Shown one piece after another: positions 1-6,478 of a DNA stretch of 27,004 nucleotides (position 1 is the first letter of the stretch; each line of letters starts with the position of its first letter). Source of the DNA: CAZVIJ01 sp964626735 (lineage in GTDB: Bacteria; Patescibacteriota; Dojkabacteria; JAOAGR01); NCBI GenBank assembly GCA_964626735.1, contig CAZVIJ010000022.1, forward strand, positions 1 through 27,004. Direction: 5' to 3'. The notes under the pieces are model-generated. The model was not told the origin of the DNA. It saw only the letters and a program-made list of their open reading frames with translations, and searched no databases. The position numbers and the translations under genes were made by a program.

Positions 1-159
1 ACTCGAACACCTCACCCGAAGTACGGAAAGATCGTTCATCACGCAAAGAAATTTTATGCGAGAACCGATGAGCAAATCGAGGTTGGAGAAAAGGTAGTGA
101 TTCGAGAATCTCGACCTCTTGCAAAAAATATTCGTTGGGTCGTTGTAGAAAGGAAATAA
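1..159 (+). CDS. rpsQ: 30S ribosomal protein S17 (5' end outside window)
   Basis: This is the C-terminal part (52 codons) of S17, a primary 16S rRNA-binding protein of the small subunit. Reading from base 1 gives a protein beginning TRTPHPKYGKIVHHAKKF and ending WVVVERK before TAA at 157-159. The HPKYGK motif and the following beta-barrel segment with VGEKVVIRESRPLAK are typical of bacterial S17. It is the first visible gene of the ribosomal cluster and sits directly ahead of rplN, the normal S10/spc order. The start codon is upstream of the window. Confidence 0.95.
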   Translation, partial: TRTPHPKYGKIVHHAKKFYARTDEQIEVGEKVVIRESRPLAKNIRWVVVERK

Positions 160-160
160 G

Positions 161-532
161 ATGGTACAGAATCAATCATTATTAAAAGTAGCTGACAATA
201 CCGGAGCAAAATTCTTCAAAGTGATTACGGTACTGGGTGGATCGAAGCGTCGATCTGGATCAGTCGGAGATCGTGTTTCGGGAGTAGTCCATAAGGCTTC
301 ATCGGGAGGAACCGTTGGTGACCACCAAAAAGTTCACGGCGTAATTGTGCGAACCCGAAAAGAGCATCGTAGGAAGGACGGCACATACATCAAATTTGAT
401 GAAAATGCAGTTGTCCTTATCGACAAGAAAAGTGGAGAACCGATTGGAACTGCAGTTTTCGGACCAGTTGCCCGCGAGGTCAAGGAACGTGGCTACAATA
501 AGGTAGCAAGTCTTGCACCAGAGCTTTTATAA
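161..532 (+). CDS. rplN: 50S ribosomal protein L14
   Basis: L14 binds 23S rRNA at the subunit interface. The 123-residue product has the usual family length and the hallmark N-terminal segment (SLLKVADNTGAK) followed by the central basic loop (RTRKEHRRKDGTYIKFDENAVVLI) and the GTAVFGPVARE segment. The start is one base after the rpsQ stop. An AAAGGA sequence at 149-154 lies 6 nt before the ATG, one of the few plausible Shine-Dalgarno sites in this window. Translation is probably coupled to rpsQ. Confidence 0.98.
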   Translation: MVQNQSLLKVADNTGAKFFKVITVLGGSKRRSGSVGDRVSGVVHKASSGGTVGDHQKVHGVIVRTRKEHRRKDGTYIKFDENAVVLIDKKSGEPIGTAVFGPVAREVKERGYNKVASLAPELL

Positions 533-549
533 GAACAGAAAGAATTCGT

Positions 550-927
550 ATGAAAATAAGAAAAGGAGACAAAGTAAAAGTAACAACAGGCAAGTATCGA
601 GGTACGATTGGTGCAGTACTTTCAGTTGATGCAAAAGCTAACAAGGTTGTCGTCGAAGGAGTGAACGTAAAGAAGAGGGCTATCAAGAAGTCTGATTCGA
701 ATAACGAAAACTATATCTTCGTACAACACCCCGTTGATGCATCGAATGTACGACTTGTTGATGATAATGGCGCATATGTGAAGAAAAGAGAGCTTTTGAA
801 GAAGCCAGAGGCGGCACCAAAGACTGCTGAAGTTAAGGATGCAGCTCCAAAGGCTAAAGCTTCAAGAGCTAAGAAAGATACCAAGGTCGAAAAAGGTGAG
901 AAAAAGACAAAATCAAAATCTAAGTAG
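550..927 (+). CDS. rplX: 50S ribosomal protein L24 with lysine/alanine-rich tail
   Basis: L24 is an early assembly protein of the large subunit. The 125-residue product begins with the KOW segment (KIRKGDKVKVTTGKYRG, near residues 2-18) and continues with the conserved VVEGVNVKKRAIKK stretch. From about residue 88 it changes into a low-complexity Lys/Ala/Glu tail about 38 residues long, which makes it longer than the common form of roughly 100-105 residues. The tail is presumably disordered and RNA-contacting. The last part of the gene overlaps the open reading frame of the downstream methyltransferase in a +1 frame. Confidence 0.96.
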   Translation: MKIRKGDKVKVTTGKYRGTIGAVLSVDAKANKVVVEGVNVKKRAIKKSDSNNENYIFVQHPVDASNVRLVDDNGAYVKKRELLKKPEAAPKTAEVKDAAPKAKASRAKKDTKVEKGEKKTKSKSK

Positions 928-1696
928 ATCAGTTCTTAAAAATAAAATAGAAAGAGACCTATTCATCGTAGGGAAGAATAGCGTTATTGAGATATTCGGA
1001 AATCATTACGACAATTTCGAATGCCTGATAGCGCCGGAAAATTTGAGATCCTCCAAGTCGGAGAAAATTATCGACTTGTTCAGGAGCAAGAATGTACCGA
1101 TTTTCTTCGATAGCGGCCTTATCGAATTCACCAAGGAGACGATTGGGATCAGCAGCATTGGAGTGGTAGTACTGTTAAAACGCCAGATGGAGCAATACCT
1201 CTCGCTGAGAGAGATAAAGCAAACGTTGGAAAGTATGAAAACCTGCACTGTTGTCGCTATTCCGGATGTTGAGTACGAGCAGAATCTCGGAAACATGATA
1301 CGTACGTGTTTAGGTCTAGGGGCAGATTTCCTTCTGGTCCCGAATAGGCAGCAAAAAGTATTTGGCTCTACCGTTACGAAAGTATCTATGGGATACAACT
1401 TCGTACTCCCGGTAGTTCGCGAAAATTTTTTATTGGCTATTGACGAGCTGAAAACGATTGGGTTTGAAGTGGTCGGAATTGATATGGGAGGTGAAAATAT
1501 CCTAGATTTCCGCTATAATCCCAAGGCATGTTTTGTTATGGGCAGGGAGAGCACTGGTCTTACGGACACCGTAAGGAGTAAGTGTGATACGGTGCTTTCC
1601 ATACCTATGAGTGATGTAGTAGAATCATTAAACGTCTCTACATCCTTAGGGATAGCACTATATGATAGAATGCATAAGTTGAACAAAGAAATTTGA
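896..1696 (+). CDS. SpoU/TrmH-family rRNA or tRNA 2'-O-ribose methyltransferase (start uncertain)
   Basis: Predicted SPOUT-class, S-adenosylmethionine-dependent 2'-O-methyltransferase. From the GTG at 896 (266 aa), an L30e-like RNA-binding domain begins near LFIVGKNSVIEIF (about residues 22-34). A SpoU catalytic domain follows with all three motifs: NLGNMIRT (about 130-137), FVMGRESTGL (about 213-222) and IPM...SLNVSTSLGIALYDRM (about 236-259). Architecture resembles TrmH/RlmB/TsnR-type enzymes, but the target nucleotide cannot be inferred. The start is unclear. In-frame candidates are ATG at 839 and GTG at 896, both inside rplX; there is no in-frame ATG between rplX and the domain. I prefer GTG 896 because a CAAGG sequence lies about 9 nt upstream. 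The gene sits unusually between rplX and rplE. Confidence 0.88.
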   Translation: MRKRQNQNLSRSVLKNKIERDLFIVGKNSVIEIFGNHYDNFECLIAPENLRSSKSEKIIDLFRSKNVPIFFDSGLIEFTKETIGISSIGVVVLLKRQMEQYLSLREIKQTLESMKTCTVVAIPDVEYEQNLGNMIRTCLGLGADFLLVPNRQQKVFGSTVTKVSMGYNFVLPVVRENFLLAIDELKTIGFEVVGIDMGGENILDFRYNPKACFVMGRESTGLTDTVRSKCDTVLSIPMSDVVESLNVSTSLGIALYDRMHKLNKEI

Positions 1697-1717
1697 TACT
1701 TTAAAAAGTTAAAGTTA

Positions 1718-2257
1718 ATGAAACTCAAAGAAAAATATGAAAAAGAAATAAAAGGTGAGCTCGTTAAGGAGTTGAACTTACAGAATTCTATGTCATGCCC
1801 TAAGCTTGTGAAGATCGTAGTGAATTCCGGATTAGGAGATGCACTCGAGGACAAAAAGATCATCGATCTTATGGTCGAGGACATCACTAACTTAACGGGA
1901 CAGAAGGCTGTCATTGCACGGTCGAAATACGATATCTCGAACTTCGGACGATTGAAGAAGGGAGATCCGATTGGCGTCTACGTAACGCTAAGAGGAGAAC
2001 GAATGTGGAGTTTCTTTGATAAACTTGTTTCTGTTGTTCTTCCCGGCGTAAGGGACTTTAGGGGTATCTCTAGAAAAGCATTTGATAAATCAGGTAACTA
2101 TAGCTTGGGTTTTAAGGAACATTCAATTTTCATGGAAGTCGATCAAAATCGATTGGAAAAAGCAAGGGGAATTCAAGTCGTAATCCAAACCTCCGCAAAA
2201 ACGGATGATGAGGGTTATGCCTTGTTGAAAAAGCTTGGAATGCCTTTTAGGGATTAA
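1718..2257 (+). CDS. rplE: 50S ribosomal protein L5
   Basis: L5 binds 5S rRNA and contacts the P-site tRNA in the central protuberance. The 179-residue product has the family's usual length. Recognisable segments are the N-terminal LKEKYEKEI helix, KIVVNSGLG, LTGQKAVIARSKYDISNF, the VTLRGERMWSFFDKLV segment, LPGVRDFRGIS, and the C-terminal TSAKTDDEGYALLKKLGMPFRD. It starts 21 nt after the methyltransferase stop with no clear Shine-Dalgarno in the A-rich leader. rpsN follows after 6 nt. Confidence 0.98.
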   Translation: MKLKEKYEKEIKGELVKELNLQNSMSCPKLVKIVVNSGLGDALEDKKIIDLMVEDITNLTGQKAVIARSKYDISNFGRLKKGDPIGVYVTLRGERMWSFFDKLVSVVLPGVRDFRGISRKAFDKSGNYSLGFKEHSIFMEVDQNRLEKARGIQVVIQTSAKTDDEGYALLKKLGMPFRD

Positions 2258-2263
2258 TACGAT

Positions 2264-2458
2264 ATGTCTAAAAAGTCTAAATTAGTAAAATATACAAAGC
2301 AACTGGTTGCAGAAAAGAAATCAGTTAAGGTTAAGAACCGATGCCCATTATGCGGCAGGCCGCGCGCTTATATGCGAGAATTCGATATGTGCCGCATCTG
2401 CTTCAGGACGATGGCTCGAGAAGGACTTATACCTGGGGTAAAGAAATCAAGTTGGTAA
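2264..2458 (+). CDS. rpsN: 30S ribosomal protein S14, zinc-binding type
   Basis: S14 helps assemble the head of the small subunit. The 64-residue protein is the short zinc-ribbon form: CPLC near residues 28-31 and CRIC near residues 44-47 supply four cysteine ligands, and the ending GLIPGVKKSSW is characteristic of type Z S14. It lies between rplE and rpsH as in the canonical spc operon, with gaps of 6 and 2 nt. No Shine-Dalgarno is visible ahead of the ATG. Confidence 0.98.
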   Translation: MSKKSKLVKYTKQLVAEKKSVKVKNRCPLCGRPRAYMREFDMCRICFRTMAREGLIPGVKKSSW

Positions 2459-2460
2459 TC

Positions 2461-2856
2461 ATGGCTAAGATAAAATTTACAAACGATATACTATCTGACT
2501 CTCTAACAAGAATTAGAAATAGTGTGCTTGCTAAGAAAGAGTCTGTGTTGCTTCCGAACACGAATTTGGTTCTGGAGCTGCTCAAGGTACTCTCTAACAG
2601 GCAATTCATCAACAGTTATACTATCAATGAAGACGGCGACGTCGTTGTCGAACTCAAGGTTGATGGTACCTACAAGTTTTCTGAGTTAATCAAGGTTTCG
2701 AAGCCTGGTGTAAGAAGATACGTTTCGGTAACTGAGTTGAGACCGGTAAAAGGTGGTAGAGGTTTAGCGATCTTGTCCACTTCCAAAGGTGTCATGTCAG
2801 GCGAGCAAGCTCGAAAGGAAGGCGTTGGAGGAGAATATTTGTGTAAAATTTGGTAA
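2461..2856 (+). CDS. rpsH: 30S ribosomal protein S8
   Basis: S8 is a primary 16S rRNA-binding protein and, in E. coli, the translational repressor of the spc operon. The ATG at 2461 gives 131 residues, the normal length. Conserved segments are the N-terminal DILSDSLTRIRN helix, the ELIKVSKPGVRRYV middle segment, and the C-terminal motif GLAILSTSKGVMSGEQARKEGVGGEYLCKIW. A longer reading from 2341 would run through rpsN and is not credible. It is spaced 2 nt after rpsN. Whether it autoregulates here cannot be told from the sequence. Confidence 0.98.
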   Translation: MAKIKFTNDILSDSLTRIRNSVLAKKESVLLPNTNLVLELLKVLSNRQFINSYTINEDGDVVVELKVDGTYKFSELIKVSKPGVRRYVSVTELRPVKGGRGLAILSTSKGVMSGEQARKEGVGGEYLCKIW

Positions 2857-2861
2857 TAAAC

Positions 2862-3386
2862 ATGTCTAAGATCGGAAAAAAAGAAATAGAAATCCCAAGT
2901 GACGTTACGGTTACCGTAGACAAATCTGTCGTTACGGTTAAGGGTCCAAAGGGAACACTCTCCTGCAATGTCGGTAATCATGCTATCGTAAGTATTGCCG
3001 ATAATAAAGTATCAGTACAATCGACAGACCCTAAAAGCACTCAATTCCAGGGGTTGTACAGGACTCTAATCGCCAACTATGTAGAGGGCGTGAAGAATGG
3101 AGTCAGCAAGAAGCTCGAGTTCAACGGAATCGGTTACAAGGCAGCAGTTAACGGAGGAAATCTGGTTTTGAACGTTGGTTATTCCCACCCTGTCACGATT
3201 CAAAAGGTTGAGGGGGTCGAATTTGCAGTACAAGACAATATCATCACTGTTTCTGGTATCGATAAAGTGCTAGTCGGAGATATTGCAGCAAAAATTCGCG
3301 CTGTCCGACCGCCTGAGCCATACAAGGGTAAGGGTATTAAATATGTTGGTGAGTATATTATTAGAAAGGAAACAAAGTCAGCTTAA
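2862..3386 (+). CDS. rplF: 50S ribosomal protein L6
   Basis: L6 binds 23S rRNA near the sarcin-ricin loop and the GTPase centre. Starting at ATG 2862 gives 174 residues beginning MSKIGKKEIEIPSDV, the standard N-terminus; an earlier in-frame ATG at 2850 would overlap rpsH and add only MVIN. The duplicated L6 fold is visible, with VTVKGPKGTL in the first half and the signature RPPEPYKGKGIKYVGE near the C-terminus. It follows rpsH by 5 nt and precedes rplR by 3 nt. Confidence 0.97.
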   Translation: MSKIGKKEIEIPSDVTVTVDKSVVTVKGPKGTLSCNVGNHAIVSIADNKVSVQSTDPKSTQFQGLYRTLIANYVEGVKNGVSKKLEFNGIGYKAAVNGGNLVLNVGYSHPVTIQKVEGVEFAVQDNIITVSGIDKVLVGDIAAKIRAVRPPEPYKGKGIKYVGEYIIRKETKSA

Positions 3387-3389
3387 GCC

Positions 3390-3737
3390 ATGGCAATGAA
3401 TAGATCAAAAAGACATATGCGAATTCGAAAGAAGATCGCTGGCACGGATTCGAGGCCTAGACTCGCTGTATTCAGGAGCAACAAACATCTCCAAATTCAG
3501 CTTATCAATGACGAGGCGCATAAAACGCTTCTCGGAATGAGTACTAAAGTCGTCGCAAAGGACAAGGCAGCAAAGTCCGAACTCGCAAAATCTCTCGGAG
3601 CGGAATTTGCTAAAAAGGTTCTCGAACTTGAAAACGGAAAGTACAAGCAGGTAGTTTTCGACCGGGGCGGGTACAGATACCATGGCAGAGTTAAGGCGTT
3701 GGCTGAAAGTTTACGAGAAAACGGATTAGTATTTTAA
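3390..3737 (+). CDS. rplR: 50S ribosomal protein L18
   Basis: L18 carries 5S rRNA into the large subunit together with L5. The 115-residue product has the arginine/lysine-rich N-terminus (NRSKRHMRIRKKIAG), RLAVFRSNKHLQIQLI, and the C-terminal VVFDRGGYRYHGRVKALAESLRENGL that identifies the family. A second in-frame ATG at 3396 is an alternative start that would shorten it by two residues. Position between rplF and rpsE is canonical. Confidence 0.97.
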   Translation: MAMNRSKRHMRIRKKIAGTDSRPRLAVFRSNKHLQIQLINDEAHKTLLGMSTKVVAKDKAAKSELAKSLGAEFAKKVLELENGKYKQVVFDRGGYRYHGRVKALAESLRENGLVF

Positions 3738-3743
3738 AAGAAA

Positions 3744-4280
3744 ATGAATAACAGGAATCAATACCAACAATCAAACAACAGGAGATTTCAAAATCCTAAC
3801 CCTGCTGCAGGCCAACAAGTTACTGGCGGTCCGCAAGGCGACAAGAAGGAGCAGGAACTAGAGGCAGTAACGCTGCTTACGAGAAGAGTCGCGAAAGTCG
3901 TAAAGGGAGGTAAGAGAATGAAGTTTACCGCTCTTGTGGCTGTCGGTGATCGAGCAGGAAGAGTAGGTCTTGCGCTCGCAAAAGGACAGGATCCTCGGTC
4001 GGCAATCGAGAAGGCTTCTTCGAAGGCTAAAAAGAATCTCAAGAAGGTAAATCTGGTTAATAGCCATACCATCGCCTTCGATTTGATGGAGAAGTTTAAG
4101 AGCTCCCAAATTTTCTTCAAGCCTGCGACTGTTGGTACCGGAATCATCGCTTCGAACGCTATCCGACCTATCCTTGAACTTGCTGGTATCAAAGATATCT
4201 ATACCAAAATTTACGGAACGAATAACAAAATTACCAATGCGTACTGCGTTATGAGTGCATTGGAGAAATTGAGCAACTAA
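3744..4280 (+). CDS. rpsE: 30S ribosomal protein S5 with Asn/Gln-rich N-terminal extension
   Basis: S5 is a small-subunit protein involved in decoding fidelity. The first ~36 residues (MNNRNQYQQSNNRRFQ...) are low-complexity and Asn/Gln-rich. The S5 double-stranded-RNA-binding domain then starts near residue 38 with TLLTRRVAKVVKGGKRMKFTALVAVGD. The C-terminal domain contains PATVGTGIIASNAIRPILELAGIKDIYTKIYG, matching the family. Total length is 178 residues. rplO begins only 2 nt after the stop, so no rpmD (L30) gene exists at its usual place. Confidence 0.97.
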   Translation: MNNRNQYQQSNNRRFQNPNPAAGQQVTGGPQGDKKEQELEAVTLLTRRVAKVVKGGKRMKFTALVAVGDRAGRVGLALAKGQDPRSAIEKASSKAKKNLKKVNLVNSHTIAFDLMEKFKSSQIFFKPATVGTGIIASNAIRPILELAGIKDIYTKIYGTNNKITNAYCVMSALEKLSN

Positions 4281-4282
4281 TT

Positions 4283-4720
4283 ATGTTTACGAATAACTTA
4301 AAAAAGATTGTTACACGACGAAAGAAACGTGTTGGTCGAGGATATGGTTCAGGTGTTGGTGGCCATACGTCTGGCAGAGGCCAAAAGGGTCAAACTTCCC
4401 GAGCCGGCTACTCTAGGCCGAAAGGTTTCGAAGGAGGCCAAGCGAGGTTGAACAAACGAATTCCGGTGAAACGGGGTTTCAAAACAGTAGGTAGTAATAA
4501 CGTTACTGCAGTTCGTATTACGAAGCTTCTTGATAAGAATCTTTTCCAGATAGATGCAGCAGCTCTTTCTTCAATCACGAGCTCGAAAAACACCAAACTT
4601 GTTGGATCGGGCAACTACGAGGGCTACGATCTCAAGAAAGTAGTCGTCAAGAACGAAGTAAGGATCTCAAGTTCTTTGAAAAAAGCTATCGTCGAAGCCG
4701 GCGGTACGGTTGAAGAATAA
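4283..4720 (+). CDS. rplO: 50S ribosomal protein L15
   Basis: L15 is a late-assembly protein of the large subunit. The 145-residue product shows the glycine/arginine-rich N-terminal extension (RVGRGYGSGVGGHTSGRGQK) and the following GFEGGQARLNKRIPVKRGF signature. The C-terminal globular part (KVVVKNEVRISSSLKKAIVEAGGTVEE) is standard. It directly follows rpsE and closes the first transcriptional block; the next 104 bases carry a promoter candidate for secY. Confidence 0.97.
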   Translation: MFTNNLKKIVTRRKKRVGRGYGSGVGGHTSGRGQKGQTSRAGYSRPKGFEGGQARLNKRIPVKRGFKTVGSNNVTAVRITKLLDKNLFQIDAAALSSITSSKNTKLVGSGNYEGYDLKKVVVKNEVRISSSLKKAIVEAGGTVEE

Positions 4721-4733
4721 TCTTCGGTTCATA

Positions 4734-4762
4734 CTGATTTCGTATGGAATAACCTGTATAAT
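4734..4762 (+). promoter_or_regulatory. Candidate promoter for secY
   Basis: A perfect -10 box TATAAT at 4757-4762 has a CTGATT sequence at 4734-4739 exactly 17 bp upstream, a partial match to the -35 consensus TTGACA. Transcription would start near 4769, giving a leader of about 55 nt before the secY ATG at 4825. It lies in one of only two sizeable gaps inside the translation cluster, so an internal promoter here is plausible. The prediction is by eye only. Confidence 0.55.
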
Positions 4763-4774
4763 GACATACAGGTT
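4751..4774. repeat. Perfect 8-bp inverted repeat overlapping the secY -10 box
   Basis: AACCTGTA at 4751-4758 and TACAGGTT at 4767-4774 are exact reverse complements separated by 8 bases. The left arm covers the first two bases of the TATAAT box and the right arm covers the predicted transcription start. It could be an operator, or a weak terminator for the upstream rplO transcript because a short T run follows the right arm. Confidence 0.55.
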
Positions 4775-4824
4775 TTGAAATTTTCCTTCACACCTCAAAC
4801 CAAGCGTTATTAGTTAGAACAAAC

Positions 4825-6426
4825 ATGAAAGCACTCTCAAAATTAAAAGCATACTACTCCAACAAGGAGATCTTACGTAGGTTGGGTATCACCCTGGTTA
4901 TTCTTTTCATATTCAGGTTGTTGTCCAAAGTCCCGGCTCCAGGAGTAGAGGGAGATGCTCTCCAGAATCTTTTCGGCACTTCTCAGAATGGCTTCTTCAA
5001 TATCGCCAATATCCTTGCGGGAGGTACGCTCACTCAGTTCTCCATAATCTCTGTCGGCCTTTTCGCATTCATTAGCGCATCTGTGATTTTCCAATTGCTC
5101 GGTCCAGTAGTCCCCCAAATCGACCAGCTGCAGAAAATGGGAGAGGTTGGTCAAAAGATCATCAACCAGTGGACAAGAATCCTCACAATCCCTCTCGCTG
5201 CTTTCCAATCGTTCGGTATCTACCTCCTCTTGAAGTCGCAAAACCTCATCCAACCGCTGAGCGTATACCGCATAATCTCGCTTATGTTCGTTTTGACCGC
5301 TGGAACCATGCTCCTCGTATGGCTTGCGGAGTACTGCTCTGAAGAAGGACTCGGAGGCAAACGCGGTGGTGGTATTTCTCTAATCATTACCGCCGGTATC
5401 CTTGCTTCCTTGCCCACATCTATTACCAGAGGCTTTTCCCAGATAACCACCAGCAACTTCCTTAAAAATTTCTGGATATCGCTTGGTGTAGAAACAATTA
5501 TTTTCTTCGTCGTGCTTGCGCTATTCCTGCTGCTATTCTATCTAGGAAAGGTGTTGTTGAGGGCGAAACAGAGAAACATACTAATCGTCAATTCGATCAT
5601 CTACTTGCTCCTCATCGCTTTGATCCCTGCGTTCGTCATTTTTGTCGTGAAGTTCGATAGCGCGTTTACCAACAGTATCCGAACCGTATGGAACACCTAT
5701 ACGGCCCGGTTAACAGATCCCGAGATCCGGTTTGGGTTCTACCTGGGTTTGACACTCCAGATCATCGCAGTCATCACGTTCTTCAACGAATCGTTCAGGA
5801 AAGTGCCGATCAAATTTATCAGCAGGATTCGTTCGAATGCTTCGCAAAATGCCGAGAACATCTCATACCTTCCTATCAAGATGTTGAGCGCAGGCGTTAT
5901 GCCGATCATCTTCTCTTCGTCATTGCTTCTCTTGCCGCAGGTAGTGCATCGGTTCCTCGGTACTCAAATCGAGAGAAAGTGGCCCGCCTTCGGTCAGGCG
6001 CTGTCTTATGCGGCGAACAGCTGGCTCGATCAGCAGCAGAGCATCTACTACTTTATCCTTCATTTCATGCTTATCGTGCTATTCAGCATGTTCTTCATCA
6101 CGGTCGTTATGCGGCCTGAGGATATCGCTGACGATCTCAAGAACAGAAAAACCTTCATACCAGGCGTACGCCCGGGAAAGGAAACAATCAAGTACCTGTC
6201 GGATGTTATCCTGAAAATTACTTTCTGGGGAGGCTTTATCCTTGCATTCATCTCTTCTATGCCGTTCCTCTTGGGGCTCTATAAGTCGACGCAACAGCTC
6301 GGTATCGAGGCGTTCATCGCCGGAGGCACGAGTGTCCTAATCGTAGTGCCGACGATACTCGCTGTTAAGATGCAGCTCGACGCGCTCGTGCTTACAAAAA
6401 ATTACGAGCAATTCGAGGAAATCTAA
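4825..6426 (+). CDS. secY: Preprotein translocase subunit SecY, enlarged
   Basis: Channel-forming subunit of the Sec translocon in the cytoplasmic membrane. At 533 aa it is about 100 longer than typical SecY (about 435). Conserved features are the N-terminal RRLGITLVILFIFRLLSKVPAPGV (about residues 18-41), plug-region GGTLTQFSIISVGL, GGGISLIITAGILASLP (about 181-197), NESFRKVPIKFISR (about 321-334), the TM7 region LPIKMLSAGVMPIIFSSSLL (about 349-368), and MRPEDIADDLKNRKTFIPGVRPG (about 429-451). Between the GIS motif and NESFRKVP there are about 138 residues where E. coli SecY has about 57. The extra segment appears to add two hydrophobic helices. Because two helices are added, topology downstream is preserved. 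No adk follows; map is next. Confidence 0.96.
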   Translation: MKALSKLKAYYSNKEILRRLGITLVILFIFRLLSKVPAPGVEGDALQNLFGTSQNGFFNIANILAGGTLTQFSIISVGLFAFISASVIFQLLGPVVPQIDQLQKMGEVGQKIINQWTRILTIPLAAFQSFGIYLLLKSQNLIQPLSVYRIISLMFVLTAGTMLLVWLAEYCSEEGLGGKRGGGISLIITAGILASLPTSITRGFSQITTSNFLKNFWISLGVETIIFFVVLALFLLLFYLGKVLLRAKQRNILIVNSIIYLLLIALIPAFVIFVVKFDSAFTNSIRTVWNTYTARLTDPEIRFGFYLGLTLQIIAVITFFNESFRKVPIKFISRIRSNASQNAENISYLPIKMLSAGVMPIIFSSSLLLLPQVVHRFLGTQIERKWPAFGQALSYAANSWLDQQQSIYYFILHFMLIVLFSMFFITVVMRPEDIADDLKNRKTFIPGVRPGKETIKYLSDVILKITFWGGFILAFISSMPFLLGLYKSTQQLGIEAFIAGGTSVLIVVPTILAVKMQLDALVLTKNYEQFEEI

Positions 6427-6451
6427 TCTATAATTATCAAGATTACGCGAT

Positions 6452-6477
6452 GCCGGTCACGTACCGGCTTTCTTTAT
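6452..6477 (+). terminator. Terminator-like hairpin between secY and map
   Basis: GCCGGT (6452-6457), a 5-base loop CACGT, and ACCGGC (6463-6468) form a perfect GC-rich stem, followed by the T-rich tail TTTCTTTATT (6469-6478). This is a good rho-independent terminator shape. The tail ends directly at the map ATG (6479), so the structure would also occlude the map start region if transcribed. A TATAAT sequence at 6429-6434 lies just upstream but has no good -35 partner. Confidence 0.7.
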
Positions 6478-6478
6478 T

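Noticed and set aside
839..960. Programmed frameshift fusing L24 to the methyltransferase at the A-rich AAA AAG stretch
   Set aside because: The methyltransferase is in the +1 frame, whereas such slippery sites usually give -1 shifts; an overlapping GTG start explains the arrangement more simply.
1505..1525. TATAAT inside the methyltransferase gene as an internal promoter for rplE
   Set aside because: It lies over 200 bases from rplE within conserved coding sequence and has no -35 partner.
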